Of a stretch of 64,000 nt of DNA, positions 44,534 to 56,335 are shown piece after piece. A program made the translations under genes and the position numbers. Below the pieces are notes generated by a model that was given only the letters and a program-made list of their open reading frames with translations, was not told where the DNA came from and did not search any database. The stretch comes from Brachionus plicatilis (taxonomy: Eukaryota > Rotifera > Eurotatoria > Ploima > Brachionidae). How positions within the stretch are numbered: position 1 is the first letter of the stretch; each line of letters opens with the position of its first letter. The stretch is taken from contig QEOQ01000667.1 in the NCBI GenBank assembly GCA_010279815.1, positions 124,001-188,000 of the forward strand. The letters are read 5' to 3'.

Positions 44534-47082
44534 CTAATTAAAAATGAGAGAAAAAAAGCGGTGGTGAAGTATGTAGCAAAAACTGTAGCAAAATATGTTT
44601 TATTAAATTTAACACCAGTTTTCAATTTTTAGCAATTATTTTTAAAAAAAATGTTAAATATTTTTAAACATAATTTGTAAAACGTAAACAAAAGTAGAAA
44701 ATTTTAAAATTCTTTAAATTCAAAAAGATAGATCGAATATTGATAGAAACAGTACTAATTTTTAAGTTTTTTCAACTTTTTTTTAAATTTAAAATTTTTA
44801 AGATTTTTCAAAATTATTATTTAATTTTAAAATTAGAAAAAAATTTGCTCTCCTTTAAGTTTTTTTTGTCCAAACTTCACCGCCGCAGAAAAAAGTCAAA
44901 ACTTGCCTGATGTTCTTGTTGCTGTAGACGTATAAAAATGGATTTATTGTAGAGTTAATGTAGCCCATCCACCACACAATCGAAACGAACCAATTTGGAA
45001 AGAATGTTTTGTAAAATTGGCAAAATGGATAGATGATTGTGTAAGGAAGCCAACATATGGAAAATGAAGCAACTAGCAAACCGAGCATTCTGGCAGCTTT
45101 GCGATTTCGCTTTAGCCTTAAATTTTGGTAGTTTGAGGTCTCGTAGAAGGAGCTTTTTTTCAATGAGGTGTTCGAGCATCTTTTTATTAGAACTTCCGGC
45201 TCTTTTTTGTTATTAATTTCTTGATACTCAATAAAATTGTTCATGCTATTGTTCTGTACTTTACATCGGATCATTGTCGAATTGGTGCTGTCCTGGTCAA
45301 ACTTTAAATTGTAGCTACTCTTTCTGGAATTTAAACAATCAGATTCTTGTCCACTAAGCTCTTTTGATTTGCGAGGACTATTCAAGATTAGGTTTTGTTT
45401 GACTTTAAGAGATGTATTCCTCCCATTTTTGGGAATATATTTGACAAATTTAGAAGAATCTTTTGGGAATTTTTTTTGTGGTCTATTTTTGTCTCTTTTG
45501 CAGCAGCATGAGGAAAAAAAGTCCGTGAATCTAGTTAAAAAAATCAACAGGAAGGATCTATTTGATGGTAGAGCTTCGGAATCGAAGCTGTTTACACCAA
45601 CAAAATTGCTTGAGTTCGACTTCTTAATACTAAACTCAGGAGGTTTAATCTGATCATAATTCGTTGAATAGTTAAAGTTCTTCGAGTTTTCGTTAGCATG
45701 CGAAAATAGTGAGTCATTTAAATTTTTGTTTCTCTTGGCCGTATTGGAACTCTCGCATTCCAGGCTGCTGAGAGAAGATTTTTTGATGTGAATGATAAGT
45801 TTGGTATAGAAAACGACCATGCAAATCAGTGGTATGTGATAGATAATTACACAAAGAAACAAAATTAAATATTTGTCATCCGGCATTGAACACAGATTTT
45901 GTTTATTCATTTTTTCCGTAATGCGGTAGACCAGAATTACCGGAACCCATGTGACAAACGGCATAAGCCACGATAAACAAATGAAGATAATCACTCGGAC
46001 TTTAGAGCTGTGCTTTATGTGCAGATAAGATGATGTTATCATTTTGTATCGTTCTATGGACATGGCTGTTAGGGTCAAAAACGATGCTGAACTGCACAAA
46101 AAGTCAAACGCCATCCATGAATCACACAACCATTGGTCTGAAAATTTACAAAATTATAAATTAGTTTAAAAGTTTATTAATAAAAAAAACTAACTAAATT
46201 CCCATTTTTGTTCATTTGCAGTGTAAACAATCATTATTGGCATTATGGCTATGCCAACAAAAAAATCTGCCAGAGCCAAACTGAGTATGAAGTAATTGGA
46301 TGTAGACGATAGCAGCCTAGCCTGGTATTTTATAGTTACTAAAATTACACCATTGCCTAAAATAAAGAGATTTTAAATAACAAAATTGTCATTAATGGGC
46401 AAAAACTGAATTATTTAAGTTTTATTCGGATATTTTTATTTTTTTTGAAAATTATTTTATAAATGTCAATTAAATTAAATGCAAAATTGGGACAGGTTTG
46501 TAAAAATTCTTCCGGTGCCTTTTGCCTTTTAAACTTTAAAATCAAATTTCATATAATTAACTATTCTATTTAGGCTTTAAACTCTTATTTTTTAAATAAG
46601 TCTTTTTCATAAAAATATGGTAGCTTTTTAACAATAGGGTTTAACGAGGGCTTAGGCCATTCAGACTCGAATTAAACCATGGTATTTCCGAAATGGAAAA
46701 TTGAGACAGGTTTTTAAAAATACTGTCACTGATTACCGTTTAGCCCTGATAGCAAATTTTTATTTTTAATTCATAATATTAATAGTTACTAAATGAAATA
46801 TGAATTAAAAAATTTGATCAAAAAATATTATTTATATTTTAGAGAAATAAAAATATTTTTAAATTTTTTTCTATAAACTTCATAAAATGGTATCCGAATA
46901 TTTACAAAAGCAAAAAAGTTTAAACAAAAGTTTTGCCCATAGTTCAAATTTTATTTATAAATTTAGTTGAAACCTGCGGCAGTAATGAAAAAAATAGGAA
47001 CAGTGAGACTATATACCACCGATTTGTACAATATGCTGGACTCAGAGTTGGCAATTTGCGAATAGTTTGATTGACTTAACAT
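44334..47082 (-). CDS. Class A (rhodopsin-like) amine-type GPCR, histamine H1/muscarinic-like
   Basis: Minus strand. Exon 1 is 46974-47082 (MLSQSNYSQIANSES, then TM1), exon 2 is 46195-46356 (GNGVILVTIK, LSLALADFFVG), and exon 3 is 44855-46137. Read through, the last exon ends FFCGGEVWTKKT and gives 517 residues. TM3 has CDSWMAFDF, with the Asp that binds amine ligands in this class, and the G-protein motif is ERY rather than DRY. A long Ser/Asn-rich third intracellular loop precedes RKAARMLG, the TM6 motif SICWLPYTIIYPF, and the TM7 motif INSTINPFLY. The TM6/TM7 pattern WLPY...GYINSTxNP resembles histamine H1 and muscarinic receptors; the ligand cannot be stated. A consensus donor GTGAAG at 44880 fits in phase to a downstream exon, 44334-44533, giving an alternative C-terminus. 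Confidence 0.94.
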
Positions 47083-49759
47083 AATGCAGTTTTACGATGT
47101 TTGGTTATAAGCTAAAATAAGAATCTCCATTATGCATCTTAAAAAAAGGAGGCAAAATATTAATTAACTAGGAAGTTCACAAGAACCACTTTTCTTCATC
47201 CTTTTAAGTTTTTTTTCATATTAATAAAGCGAAAAAAAAATTAAAAGTACTTGAACTATTCCACAAAGCCTGGGATCTACGTTTTTAATCCAAAAATTTA
47301 AATAATAAATTTTCAAGGACTTTTAATTCCTTGAAGATTAACTTTAAAGATTTCCGAATTATTTTTTTTATTATAGATTAGCAACTATGACTATTTATTA
47401 GTAAAGTTTGGTTTAAAATGAGAAAATATTTTGCTGTGAAGAAAATAAAATTTTGTTTTAAATTATTTTATTTACTGTATAATTGATTGTTTTTCTAGAT
47501 ATTGATCTATTTAAATATTTGAATTTGGACCCTAGTGTTTGAGGAATAAATATGGACAGCTAAATTATTTAAGAATTTTGTAATAAAAAAGCCAATTTCG
47601 GAAATCAATCTTGAACAAACAATTAAATTTGAGTATGTGATTTTGGAGGAAATTTAGAACTCGTACGAGACGAAAAAGAGATAAACAACATCGATTCTGT
47701 TTTACACTTAATTTCCTCTATATTTGCTAAAAAGTAAAACACTAATTTACATAAAAAATAATTAAAATTTTTGGAAAAAATTAAAAACTAAAAAAAATTA
47801 TGTGACTTGATAGACTGACATTTTATCTATCGCTAATTGGAATTCTGGTCAAAAAGCAATAATCTGATACACATTGATCATACAGAGTAATAGAACGCGT
47901 TGATAAATAAAATAAAGTATTTATGAATAAAAGTTCTCAACTGAGCACTAGAAAATTGATTTCTTTTCTTCTATTTAATTGAAATTAGATTTTATATGTT
48001 CGTGATGAAATTAAGCGGGCGTTGTGGGATTAGATGTCACTAGCGGAATTTGAATCAATCAAATAAAATAAGAAAAAAAATTTTAAATCGAAAGCATTTG
48101 GAACAGAAATAGAAAAATGTTTAAACAGCATTTTGGATAAATTTATTATTAACTTTTGATAAATTTAGATGATGCTTGAAATTAAATTATAAAATTTGAA
48201 ATTGGAAATTTTATTATTTGGGTGCGTCTTAATAATTTAGAGTCACAGGCGCAAAAAAATGTACTATGTTTGGTCTAACAAGTTGTGTTTGATTATCTTT
48301 CGTAATTTAAATTAGTTAATAGTTCATTAGCATTTGGCCTAAAAAATTTGATTTAGAATTAAAAAAAAAACTTTCATGTATCTATTAAAATGCATATGAA
48401 TTTTAGTCTTTTGTTCCATTTTGTTCTACTTATTTAAAATCGAAAAATATCTTTAAAAATAAAGATAAGTATATTTTTCAAAACAAAATATTTGCATAAT
48501 ATATTGTTAAAAGAAGTGATGAAATAAAAGAACATTATAAATGCATTAGTTATTCATATTTAAGTAGAAATTAAATTTCTTTAAAAAAAATGAAATTTCA
48601 TCTTTGGAAATAAAACTCATCCTTGAGATGTCTTTCATCTAAGGATTGATTTCTGATAATTAACATGGAATATCAAAATCGCTAAGGAAATATTAAAATG
48701 AATCATAAAGGTAATTTCAAATAGACAACTGAAAAATGTGTTGTGATTTAAAATGGGATTTAAATTTTTTTTCCTCCAGGCATTATTTTAACTTGACTTT
48801 AGACTATCACTATCATTTTAGATACAAAAAATATTTAACAACAGTAATGAATGCTTCATTGAATCTAAAATCTAATAAAAAAATATAGTTCCAAAGCATC
48901 GGTCCGCAAGAAGAAATTTTAATCTTAGACTAAATAGTTAATTCTCGATTAAAATTTTTTTAATTATTTCTTAAATTATCCATAATTAATTTTGAATAAA
49001 AATTTCTTTTTTGTAATTATTCAGTCTTTTGGCTATTTTTGGCAAAACTTATTAATTGTAAATAAATAACACTAATAATATGAAAATTTACGTTATCTTC
49101 TAAATAACGAAATAGTGGTCCCTTAGTGTCGAAAATTTTTTATCTAAAATACTAGTTAATTAAATGAGATGTTTTTAATTTTGTCTAATTGGTCTTTTTT
49201 TAATGTTTTTAAAAGTAAACCAAACATTTCTAATAAAAATAAAAAATTAATTTAAAATTTAGTTTTCAATTTATTTGAATTTAAAAAAATTAAACATTGA
49301 AATTTTTCATAATTATCTTCCTTAATTTTGACACCCTTCATATTTTATTAATATTTTAATAATCAACTATCAGTTCAAAAATGCTATTATTTTAAATTAA
49401 ATTAATCATTGATATTTATTATAAAATATAGGATTTCTAAAATTAATCCTAAAAACACTGGTTTATTTTTTAAAAGATCATTATAACAATTTAAATAAAT
49501 TGATGAAAACAGTGGCTAATTAATAAAATTTTGTTGAATGTCAAAATAGTTTCCCAATAAAAAAATAAACTTTATTTGGATTAAAAAAATTAGGAGAAAA
49601 TCCAAATAATTGAATAAAAAACTTAATGAATAATTTGATTTTCGAGTAAGAGATTTTGAATTTTATGGTGTGACTAATGAAATTACGTAGTTTTTTTGAT
49701 CGCAATTAATCAATCTTAGGAAAATAAATTTGAACGATTTTAGACCAAAAAATTATGCT
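47083..49759. other. Gene-poor AT-rich region upstream of the GPCR
   Basis: No coding frame, RNA gene or strong repeat could be supported. Homopolymer runs and short AT motifs dominate. Confidence 0.5.
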
Positions 49760-49857
49760 GCCATTTTTATAAACAAATCGACAATTTGGAATAAATTCTA
49801 TGAAAAATACTGCAAATAAAATAAATAATTCCAAAAGTAATAAACTCGCTATAAATC
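49760..49857 (+). repeat. Dispersed 98 bp repeat, copy 1
   Basis: From GCCATTTTTATAAACAAATC to AATAAACTCGCTATAAAT it matches 51808-51905 with only a few mismatches. The second copy immediately follows a LINE fragment, so this may be a stretch of LINE 3' sequence or another shared repeat. Confidence 0.7.
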
Positions 49858-51487
49858 GAATACATTAAATCAATTGAAGGATCTTGACTCAATATGCAAT
49901 ATTGGATTATGCAACATTGGTAAATCAAACTGATATAATTACATTTTTTGCAGCAAAAAAATATTTTTAATTATGATTTATTGATCTCTTAAATGAACCT
50001 AAATTGGTAAAATAAGATATTTGAAATGGCAATATCTTCTAATAGTCCCTAAAAATAAGCTCTAGGGTCTTAAAAATACTTTTTTGATTAGTATTTTTCT
50101 ATTTCTATGATATCTTGATTTGATTTTTTTTAATTCTAAACAAAAAATCTCAGGATGTTATTATAAGAAAAAAATTACAAGGTTTGATGTAACGTTACCA
50201 TCAAAAAAAAACCTGAATAATCATTAAATGATAAAAAAATTTCGTTTTCCTTTTAAATCAATAATAATGCGTCTCTCTGATTTTATACTTAGTGATAATT
50301 GATCGATTTTCAGGCTGTCCACGGTCTCAATCCTAAATCAATGCTAAAAGACTGATTTTACAGTGACAATGTATTTGTTAATTTTTTTATTAAGCGTTTT
50401 ATTGATTTTATTTTCATGATGAAAAAATGTTCTTGATAAAAAAAATCTAACATTTTTTTAAACAAATAGTTTGAAAATTTTACAATGTTTGATGACAACT
50501 ATTGAATTTTGATTTAATTCAAACATTCAAAAGAATAAATAAAAAAAGTTAATTAAATTAGAATTGTTTAAGTTTTATTTTATTTAACCTTATCTAACGT
50601 GATATTTTAATTATTTGAAAAAAAAAGACTTCCTTCTTAATAAATCTAAATATTTGTCTAAAAAAAAAAGGGAAAAAATTTTTTTAATTAAGAATTTTAA
50701 GTCAATTTTTTTAAGTTTTGAAAACGAATTCCTAAAAATGATTTGCCTTTGATTATTTAAATCGTCCCCTTTTTAAACATTTTCTTTAATTTGTATGATT
50801 AAAAAGTTTGCTTTTTCTAATGACTTAAAAAGTTATATACTCAATTTTTTTAAGCATGGAATAGAATTGGTTTGAAAAAGCGACAATTTTAATGTCATAG
50901 AAAACCAAGTTTTAAATGTACTTAGTAATTTGGAAAAGCATTTTTTTGCGCTTAACTTTAAAAAAAATCAGAAAATTACACAAAAACGAATAAATTTTGT
51001 AAAATTTAAATTTTAATATTTTTAGCGATAAAAAGCCATCTAAAAATAATCAAAAAATCAATTAAAAAAATTTGCTTGTCTTCCATGCTTTTGATTTAAT
51101 TAATATACAATTCTTCTACAAATAAAACTATTAACTCACTTTTGACCTTTAGGGATAAAATCAATTTTTGATATTTTAAGAATAAATAATAATTAACAAA
51201 TTTTCTCCAATTAAATTGATTAATTTCAGATTTACTATAATCATTTTAAAAAGAACTGGTATGTTATTTTTTTTCAGTTATTATGACTAAAATTTAATTG
51301 AATTGGTTTAAATTTAAAGATTTTTTAACATTAGCGGAAGTAGTGTTTCACTTATAGAGGAAATTAGATTAAAATCTAGAGGGAATTAGTACCAAATATT
51401 ATCTTTTAGAAATTGAGAAAAAAACAATCTTAAAATTAAAATTATAACCAAGCTTTTATTAATCATTTTAATATAAAAATGCGTCTC
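49858..51487. other. AT-rich noncoding sequence
   Basis: Nothing recognisable on either strand. Confidence 0.5.
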
Positions 51488-51830
51488 GAACCTGCTTGAA
51501 ACGCTTGACATGAACACGAGTAAGTTGGTAATGGTAACGGTGATGATGAAATACTGTTAGATTTTTCAAAAGCTTTTGATATTACCACAACAACGCCTTC
51601 TTCATAAACTTGGTGGTTTGGGTTAGGTGAGAAAATGGTTATGTGGATGAAAGAATTATCCATTAAAACAACTCAGCGAGTTGTACTTGGCGATGGATTT
51701 CGAAATAGTCAGAGGTATTGGGAGGGATATGTCTCATCAGATTTATAGTGGACCCGTCAAGTGAAAAGTGCGTGTGCGAAAGCAAGTAGAGTGCTTGGAA
51801 TGCTAAAGCCATTTTTATAAACAAATCGAC
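51488..51830 (+). pseudogene. Decayed LINE reverse transcriptase fragment, internally deleted
   Basis: The + strand reads DEILLDFSKAFD, then after a frameshift QRLLHKLGGLG, then MVMWMKEF and TTQRVVLGDG. This is the RT region LDFSKAFDTVPHxxLLxKL...W...FL..RxQ.V of CR1/Jockey-type LINEs. A jump then leads to SACAKASRVLGMLK, which lies much later in such proteins, so several hundred residues including the FADD box are deleted. Multiple frame breaks. Confidence 0.8.
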
Positions 51831-51905
51831 AATTTGGAATAAATTCTTTGAATAATACTGCAAATAAAATAAATAATCTCAAAAGTAATAAACTCGCTAT
51901 AAATT
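51808..51905 (+). repeat. Dispersed 98 bp repeat, copy 2
   Basis: Near-identical to 49760-49857. It overlaps the end of the LINE fragment at GCCATTTTTATAAAC. Confidence 0.7.
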
Positions 51906-51920
51906 AAATTTAGTTCTGAA

Positions 51921-52062
51921 CAGAGTTGTTTAAAAGTCCCAAAAAAAGTCCAAGTCCAGACTTAAAAATTTAAAAAAAAAAATTAAAGTCTTAGCTTGGA
52001 CTTCTGAAAAAAAAGTCCGGACTAGGACTTGCCTCGAGACTTGTGACTTTTAAACAACTGGG
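51921..52062. mobile_element. hAT-like MITE, 'CAGAGTTG' family, copy 4
   Basis: CAGAGTTGTTTAAAAGTCCC at the left; GACTTTTAAACAACTGGG at the right. The interior is a set of AAGTCC/GGACTT palindromic blocks. Flanking GTTCTGAA and GTTCTAGA agree at 6 of 8 bases, supporting an 8 bp target duplication. Confidence 0.8.
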
Positions 52063-53754
52063 GTTCTAGACTCAAAAATAATCAGCGCTATTTTCTTTCT
52101 ATTTGGTCTTTATCATTATCTAGCAATTTTCTGAGTGCCTTGAGTGTCCAATAGAACTGCTATCGGATTCACGTTTCTTTAAAACAAAAAAGTTGTATTT
52201 TTTTATAAAAATTAATTTTGATTGCATTTAAAATTTTATTTTTATTATTTAATTCGAGAAAAGGCGACGTAAATGTAAAATATTTTAAAGAAAATTCATT
52301 TTGGAGATAAAAAAAGTAGTTTTGGTTACAAAAACAAATTTTAGCCTACACTTATTAAGACCCAATTGACGATATTTCTAGGAAAAAAATTAAAATTTAT
52401 TTTTATTTTATTTTATTTATAGTTTTAAAATATAAATGCTTAGTTGGAAAAAAATTAAAAGTATTCTCTTGATTTTAATAAATTAAAAAAACTTATTTTA
52501 ACAAAGAATTAGAAAAATATCATTTTTAAAACCTAAAATCACTATTAAAAATCAATATTAGAATTTAATTATTTCATTATTATTTATTTATTACAGACCA
52601 AAATTTTAAGTAAAATTAGAAAAATTTCTGACTAAAAATATCTATAAAGTGAAACAGATTTAAATATTGAAATCCGATGAATTTTAATAAAATTTTAACT
52701 GAATGATCTTTTTTATTGTTTTAATTTAGAATAGAAATAAGTATTAAAAACAATTAATCCAAATTAGATAGAGACTCAAATAATCAATCGATTTTTGGAT
52801 CATAATGAAAATTTTTTGAAATTTAAGAAATTTATAATGCGTTCAATATTACCAAAGATTGCGTTCCATCTTTCGATTTATCTGAGAATAATCTTTATTT
52901 ATTTAGTTTATTTAAAAAGACTTACTGAAAAATATAAGAGAAAAACTCGAATAAATCTACATTATAAAAGCTTGCTTTTTGTTATTTACAAATAAAATTT
53001 GATTTCAAATTTGTTGAAAATTTTTGAATACATAATTTTTAGAGACTTGTAGAGAATTTGACTAATTTAATTGAAATTAAAAAATTCTTTTTTATCTATA
53101 ACATACCTATTTACTTAACAATCTTCAGTCGAATAGAAACAATACAGTAAGCGTTTAAAATACTAAAATACTAAATCTTAGAAAATTTTCAATGAAACCA
53201 ATATGAAGATTTGCAGCATAAGGACTTAAATATTTTTAAATATTTAGATTAATTCCCTGTCAAATTTTAACTCTTTAAATTTAATTAATTTTGTCAATAA
53301 CAACATGATGGTAAATTATCTCTTTATTGATTTATCCTGTCAATTAGTTAGGTTTAAATAAATTTGTCTAAAATTTAATTTTAAATTTTTTACTTAATGA
53401 AGTTTCAATTTGCAATTAAATTATTTCAATAATGAATTAGGGAATTTTAAATTCCAAGTAAACCTACCATTCAGAGTTAATATCCGTCCATTTCATACGA
53501 TGATGTTAAAAAAAATTTTAAATTTATTAAAATTTTAAAGTTCAGGACAGATTTTAAATCATAAATATTTTGTGTCTGATTTTCAGCTTGCTTTATAACA
53601 TTATATACTCATTGATTTTTTAATTTCAAATTTTTTAAGCAATTAATTTTATAATTCGATTTAAGCCTTTGAAATTTATCTAATCTAAAATTCATGTGAT
53701 TAAGGTAACGAATTTAAAATTTGGATTCTGTTATTTAGTGTATTTGAAAAGCAA
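52063..53754. other. AT-rich intergenic region before the tRNA
   Basis: No coding frame or repeat supported. The frame at 52795-52995 is AT-driven and unconvincing. Confidence 0.5.
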
Positions 53755-53826
53755 GGGGATGTAGCTCAGTGGTAGAGCGTTCGTTTCGCATACGAAAGGC
53801 CCCGGGTTCAATCCCCGGCATCTCCA
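53755..53826 (+). tRNA. tRNA-Ala (anticodon CGC)
   Basis: Full cloverleaf by inspection: acceptor GGGGATG pairs with CATCTCC (one G-T), D-arm GCTC/GAGC, anticodon stem TTCGT/ACGAA with loop TTCGCAT giving anticodon CGC, and T-arm CCGGG/CCCGG with loop TTCAATC. Box A (TAGCTCAGTGG) and box B (GGTTCAATCC) promoters are intact. Discriminator A. A long T run starts about 8 bp downstream and would terminate RNA polymerase III. No intron; CCA not encoded, as expected for a nuclear gene. Confidence 0.97.
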
Positions 53827-53832
53827 AAATTT

Positions 53833-53845
53833 TATTTTTTTTTTC
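53833..53845 (+). terminator. RNA polymerase III oligo-T terminator
   Basis: An interrupted T run (TTTTATTTTTTTTTT) immediately after the tRNA-Ala gene, the standard stop signal for Pol III. Confidence 0.7.
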
Positions 53846-54590
53846 AAAAATAATATTCAAATTTAGTCTTATAATTACAACACCATTGCAATTATAAAAG
53901 CATTTTATTCGAATTTTAATTTTAGACACTTTTTGGATAAGAAAAAAGTTTAGGTAAACATTGTTCAATCAAGCTGAGACGAAAAATGTGAGTTTTGGTG
54001 CTAAAAACTGATATTGATATTTTGGCAAGTGATATTTTATTCTCGAATCCATAAATCTAAGACAAACAATGATTGAGAGCAAACGAATTACAAAAATGAA
54101 GATCCTATGTATAGACTATTTTTTAGTTGATTTAAATATAAATTCATTCTATCCATTCATTTTGACACTTTGATTCAAAAATAAATCTTAAAATATATAA
54201 AATTTTACATATATTTGCAATTTGAAAGCAACAAAATAATTTATAATTATATTAATATATTTAAATAGAATATTTTATTATATTCCAAAAAAATTTAAAT
54301 ATATATATTTTATTTAGATATAATTGAAATAAATAAAAATAGCAAGCATACATATATATATTTTATATTTATAAATTTTACTAATATAATTATTATATTT
54401 TAGAGTGAACGAAAGGGAGGAATTCATTTTATATAATTAGAATTTTTTTATAAAAGTTATATATTTATATATTAGTTTGTTTTTTATTTCAATTTTTGCT
54501 TAAAATTTTATGTTAAACATAGAGATTTGAAGCTATTTTTTTCTCTTTTTTGGATAGAAATAAACATAAAATTATATTTTTTTTGTTGGC
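53846..54590. other. AT-rich region upstream of the CUT-homeobox gene
   Basis: Contains long TA-rich tracts (54240-54400, repeated ATATATAT/TTTAAATAT). No coding sequence supported. It may include promoter or untranslated 5' exon sequence of the downstream gene. Confidence 0.4.
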
Positions 54591-54601
54591 TTTTTCAGTT
54601 T

Positions 54602-56204
54602 ATGATGCTATTATCTGACGATATGAATACCGTATTCGACAATGAGTTAAATGATATGTTCAGCTATTGGAAAAATTTCCGGATCAAAGACCTCAAAGTA
54701 AGTCGTCGGAGCGAGTCATTAAGTCTCCAATTTTTTTGAATAAAATTTCTCTTCAAAGGATGACTTGGTTATCTACACAAAACAAATGGACAGTCAAAAA
54801 AACATTCAAAATGAACTGAACAATCAGCTTAAGTTTCTTCAAAAAACTCTCACCTCCACAAACCCTGTAAGCTACTCTAGTTTATTTGATTAACTTTTTC
54901 TTATTTTTGCATTTTTCCTCAAGCAAATATTTGACAAAACTTCTTACAACATCATCCTAGAGTCTTTTACCAACCAATTGATAAACCTGTCCAACCGAAT
55001 AAAAATAACTGAGAATCTTGTATATAATCTGGTTAAGTTTTTCTCAAACACCATCAACGAGACAGGTTGGTGGAAAATTATTTTTAAAAAAAAATTAATT
55101 TTAATTTTATTTATTCGTTTCCATTANNNNNNNNNNNNNNNNNNNNNNNNNNNNNNNNNNNNNNNNNNNNNNNNNNNNNNNNNNNNNNNNNNNNNNNNNN
55201 NNNNNNNNNNNNNNNNNNNNNNNNNNNNNNNTTAAGTTTTTCTCAAACACCATCAACGAGACAGGTTGGTGGAAAATTATTTAAAAAAAAATTAATTTTA
55301 ATTTTATTTATTCGTTTCCATTAGATACCCAAAAAGTGTCAGAGTCAGAAAATACGGACAAAGAGGAAAAAGAGGAAACAAATGTAAATGAAGACTACAT
55401 TTTTGAAGATAATGGTAAGTTTGTATTTATATGTCTTAGATAATTTTTTTTTAGAAATTTTATTAGATGATGAAAATTCTCAAGAAAATTTAGACATTGA
55501 GTCTAATTCAAAGCATGAAGAGTTTATGTCGAGTTATTCGGACCAGAATGGTCCAATCTATGACATATCTGAAACCCAGATACCAGGTAGGTTTTTGTTT
55601 TTCCGAAATAAAAGCATTTAATCAACTTTTGAAGATATGTCAACCGAGGATATAGCCAAAAAGGTGAAAGAGTATTTGCAGCTATCGAAAATTGGACAGA
55701 GAACTTTTGCTGAGGGTCTTTTGAGCATGAGACAGGCGAATTTTAGTTCGCTGTTATCTCATCCCTTGCCGTGGTCTGAGCTGAGTAAAACCTACCGAGA
55801 CAGATTTCTGATCATGTACCATTGGTTAAATGATCCGGACAGACTTAGCAAATTGACTGGCATGCCCAATAGCAGAAGAACTATACCTAGCAGTAAAATT
55901 TAAATTTGCTAAAATTTATGTTTAAAATTATTTTATTTTGTTTAAAGTATCTCACAGCTCTAGCAAGTACTCGCTGTCTAGCACGATGCAGTCGGGCAAA
56001 ATTTCTAAGTTGTCTCAACAAAAACGAAAAAGAGTTAAACTAAAATCAGTTCAAAAAGATAAGTTAATGGATTACTTTAACAAAAACCAGTATCCATCTA
56101 ATGCTGAGATAAACAGGCTTTCGACTGAAATTAATCTGCCGTCTAAAAAAATCTACACTTGGTTTTCCAATCAGCGGCATTTGGCCAAAGCAAATTATCC
56201 ATGA
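54602..56204 (+). CDS. CUT-homeodomain transcription factor
   Basis: Seven exons join in phase to about 360 residues: 54602-54697, 54759-54866, 54924-55065, 55325-55414, 55455-55586, 55635-55892, 55948-56204. Translation could start at either of two adjacent ATGs; the acceptor just before them (TTTTTCAG) leaves room for an upstream exon. Residues 1-115 are helical/coiled-coil-like, followed by an acidic stretch. A CUT domain (EDIAKKVKEYLQLSKIGQRT, HPLPWSELSKTYRDRFL) leads to a C-terminal homeodomain (RKRVKLKSVQKDKLMDYF ... KIYTWFSNQRHLAKANY) that keeps the W48, F49, N51 and R53 positions. Helix 3 (WFSNQRH) recalls SATB-like NQRY more than CUX or ONECUT, but subclass is open. A gap of 105 N lies in intron 3. 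AATAAA follows the stop by about 10 bp. Confidence 0.9.
55127..55231. other. Assembly gap (105 N) with duplicated flanks
   Basis: A run of N. The roughly 95 bp before it (about 55033-55126) and after it (55232-55324) are nearly identical, both spanning the end of a CUT-gene exon and the start of its intron. This is the pattern of contig ends that overlap but were not merged, so the real intron is likely shorter and the gap artificial. Confidence 0.9.
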
Positions 56205-56335
56205 AAATACTGAAAATAAAATTTCATTTTAGTTTTTTGAGTCCAGTTATTTTTTAAGTGTTTATGTTTCTCAATTTTTCTTTCACTTTAATAAAATTAT
56301 CAAAAAAAATTTGAGTTTTTTTTGTTCACTTTATT

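Noticed and set aside
51463..51863. Two minus-strand frames of 66 codons
   Set aside because: Antisense of the decayed LINE fragment on the + strand.
53735..53968. Minus-strand frame containing GIEPGAFRMRNERSTTELHP
   Set aside because: It is the antisense translation of the tRNA-Ala gene at 53755-53826, a known source of spurious protein annotations.
54240..54400. TA-rich tract as a possible centromere-like or replication element
   Set aside because: Such tracts are common throughout this AT-rich genome; nothing specific supports a function.
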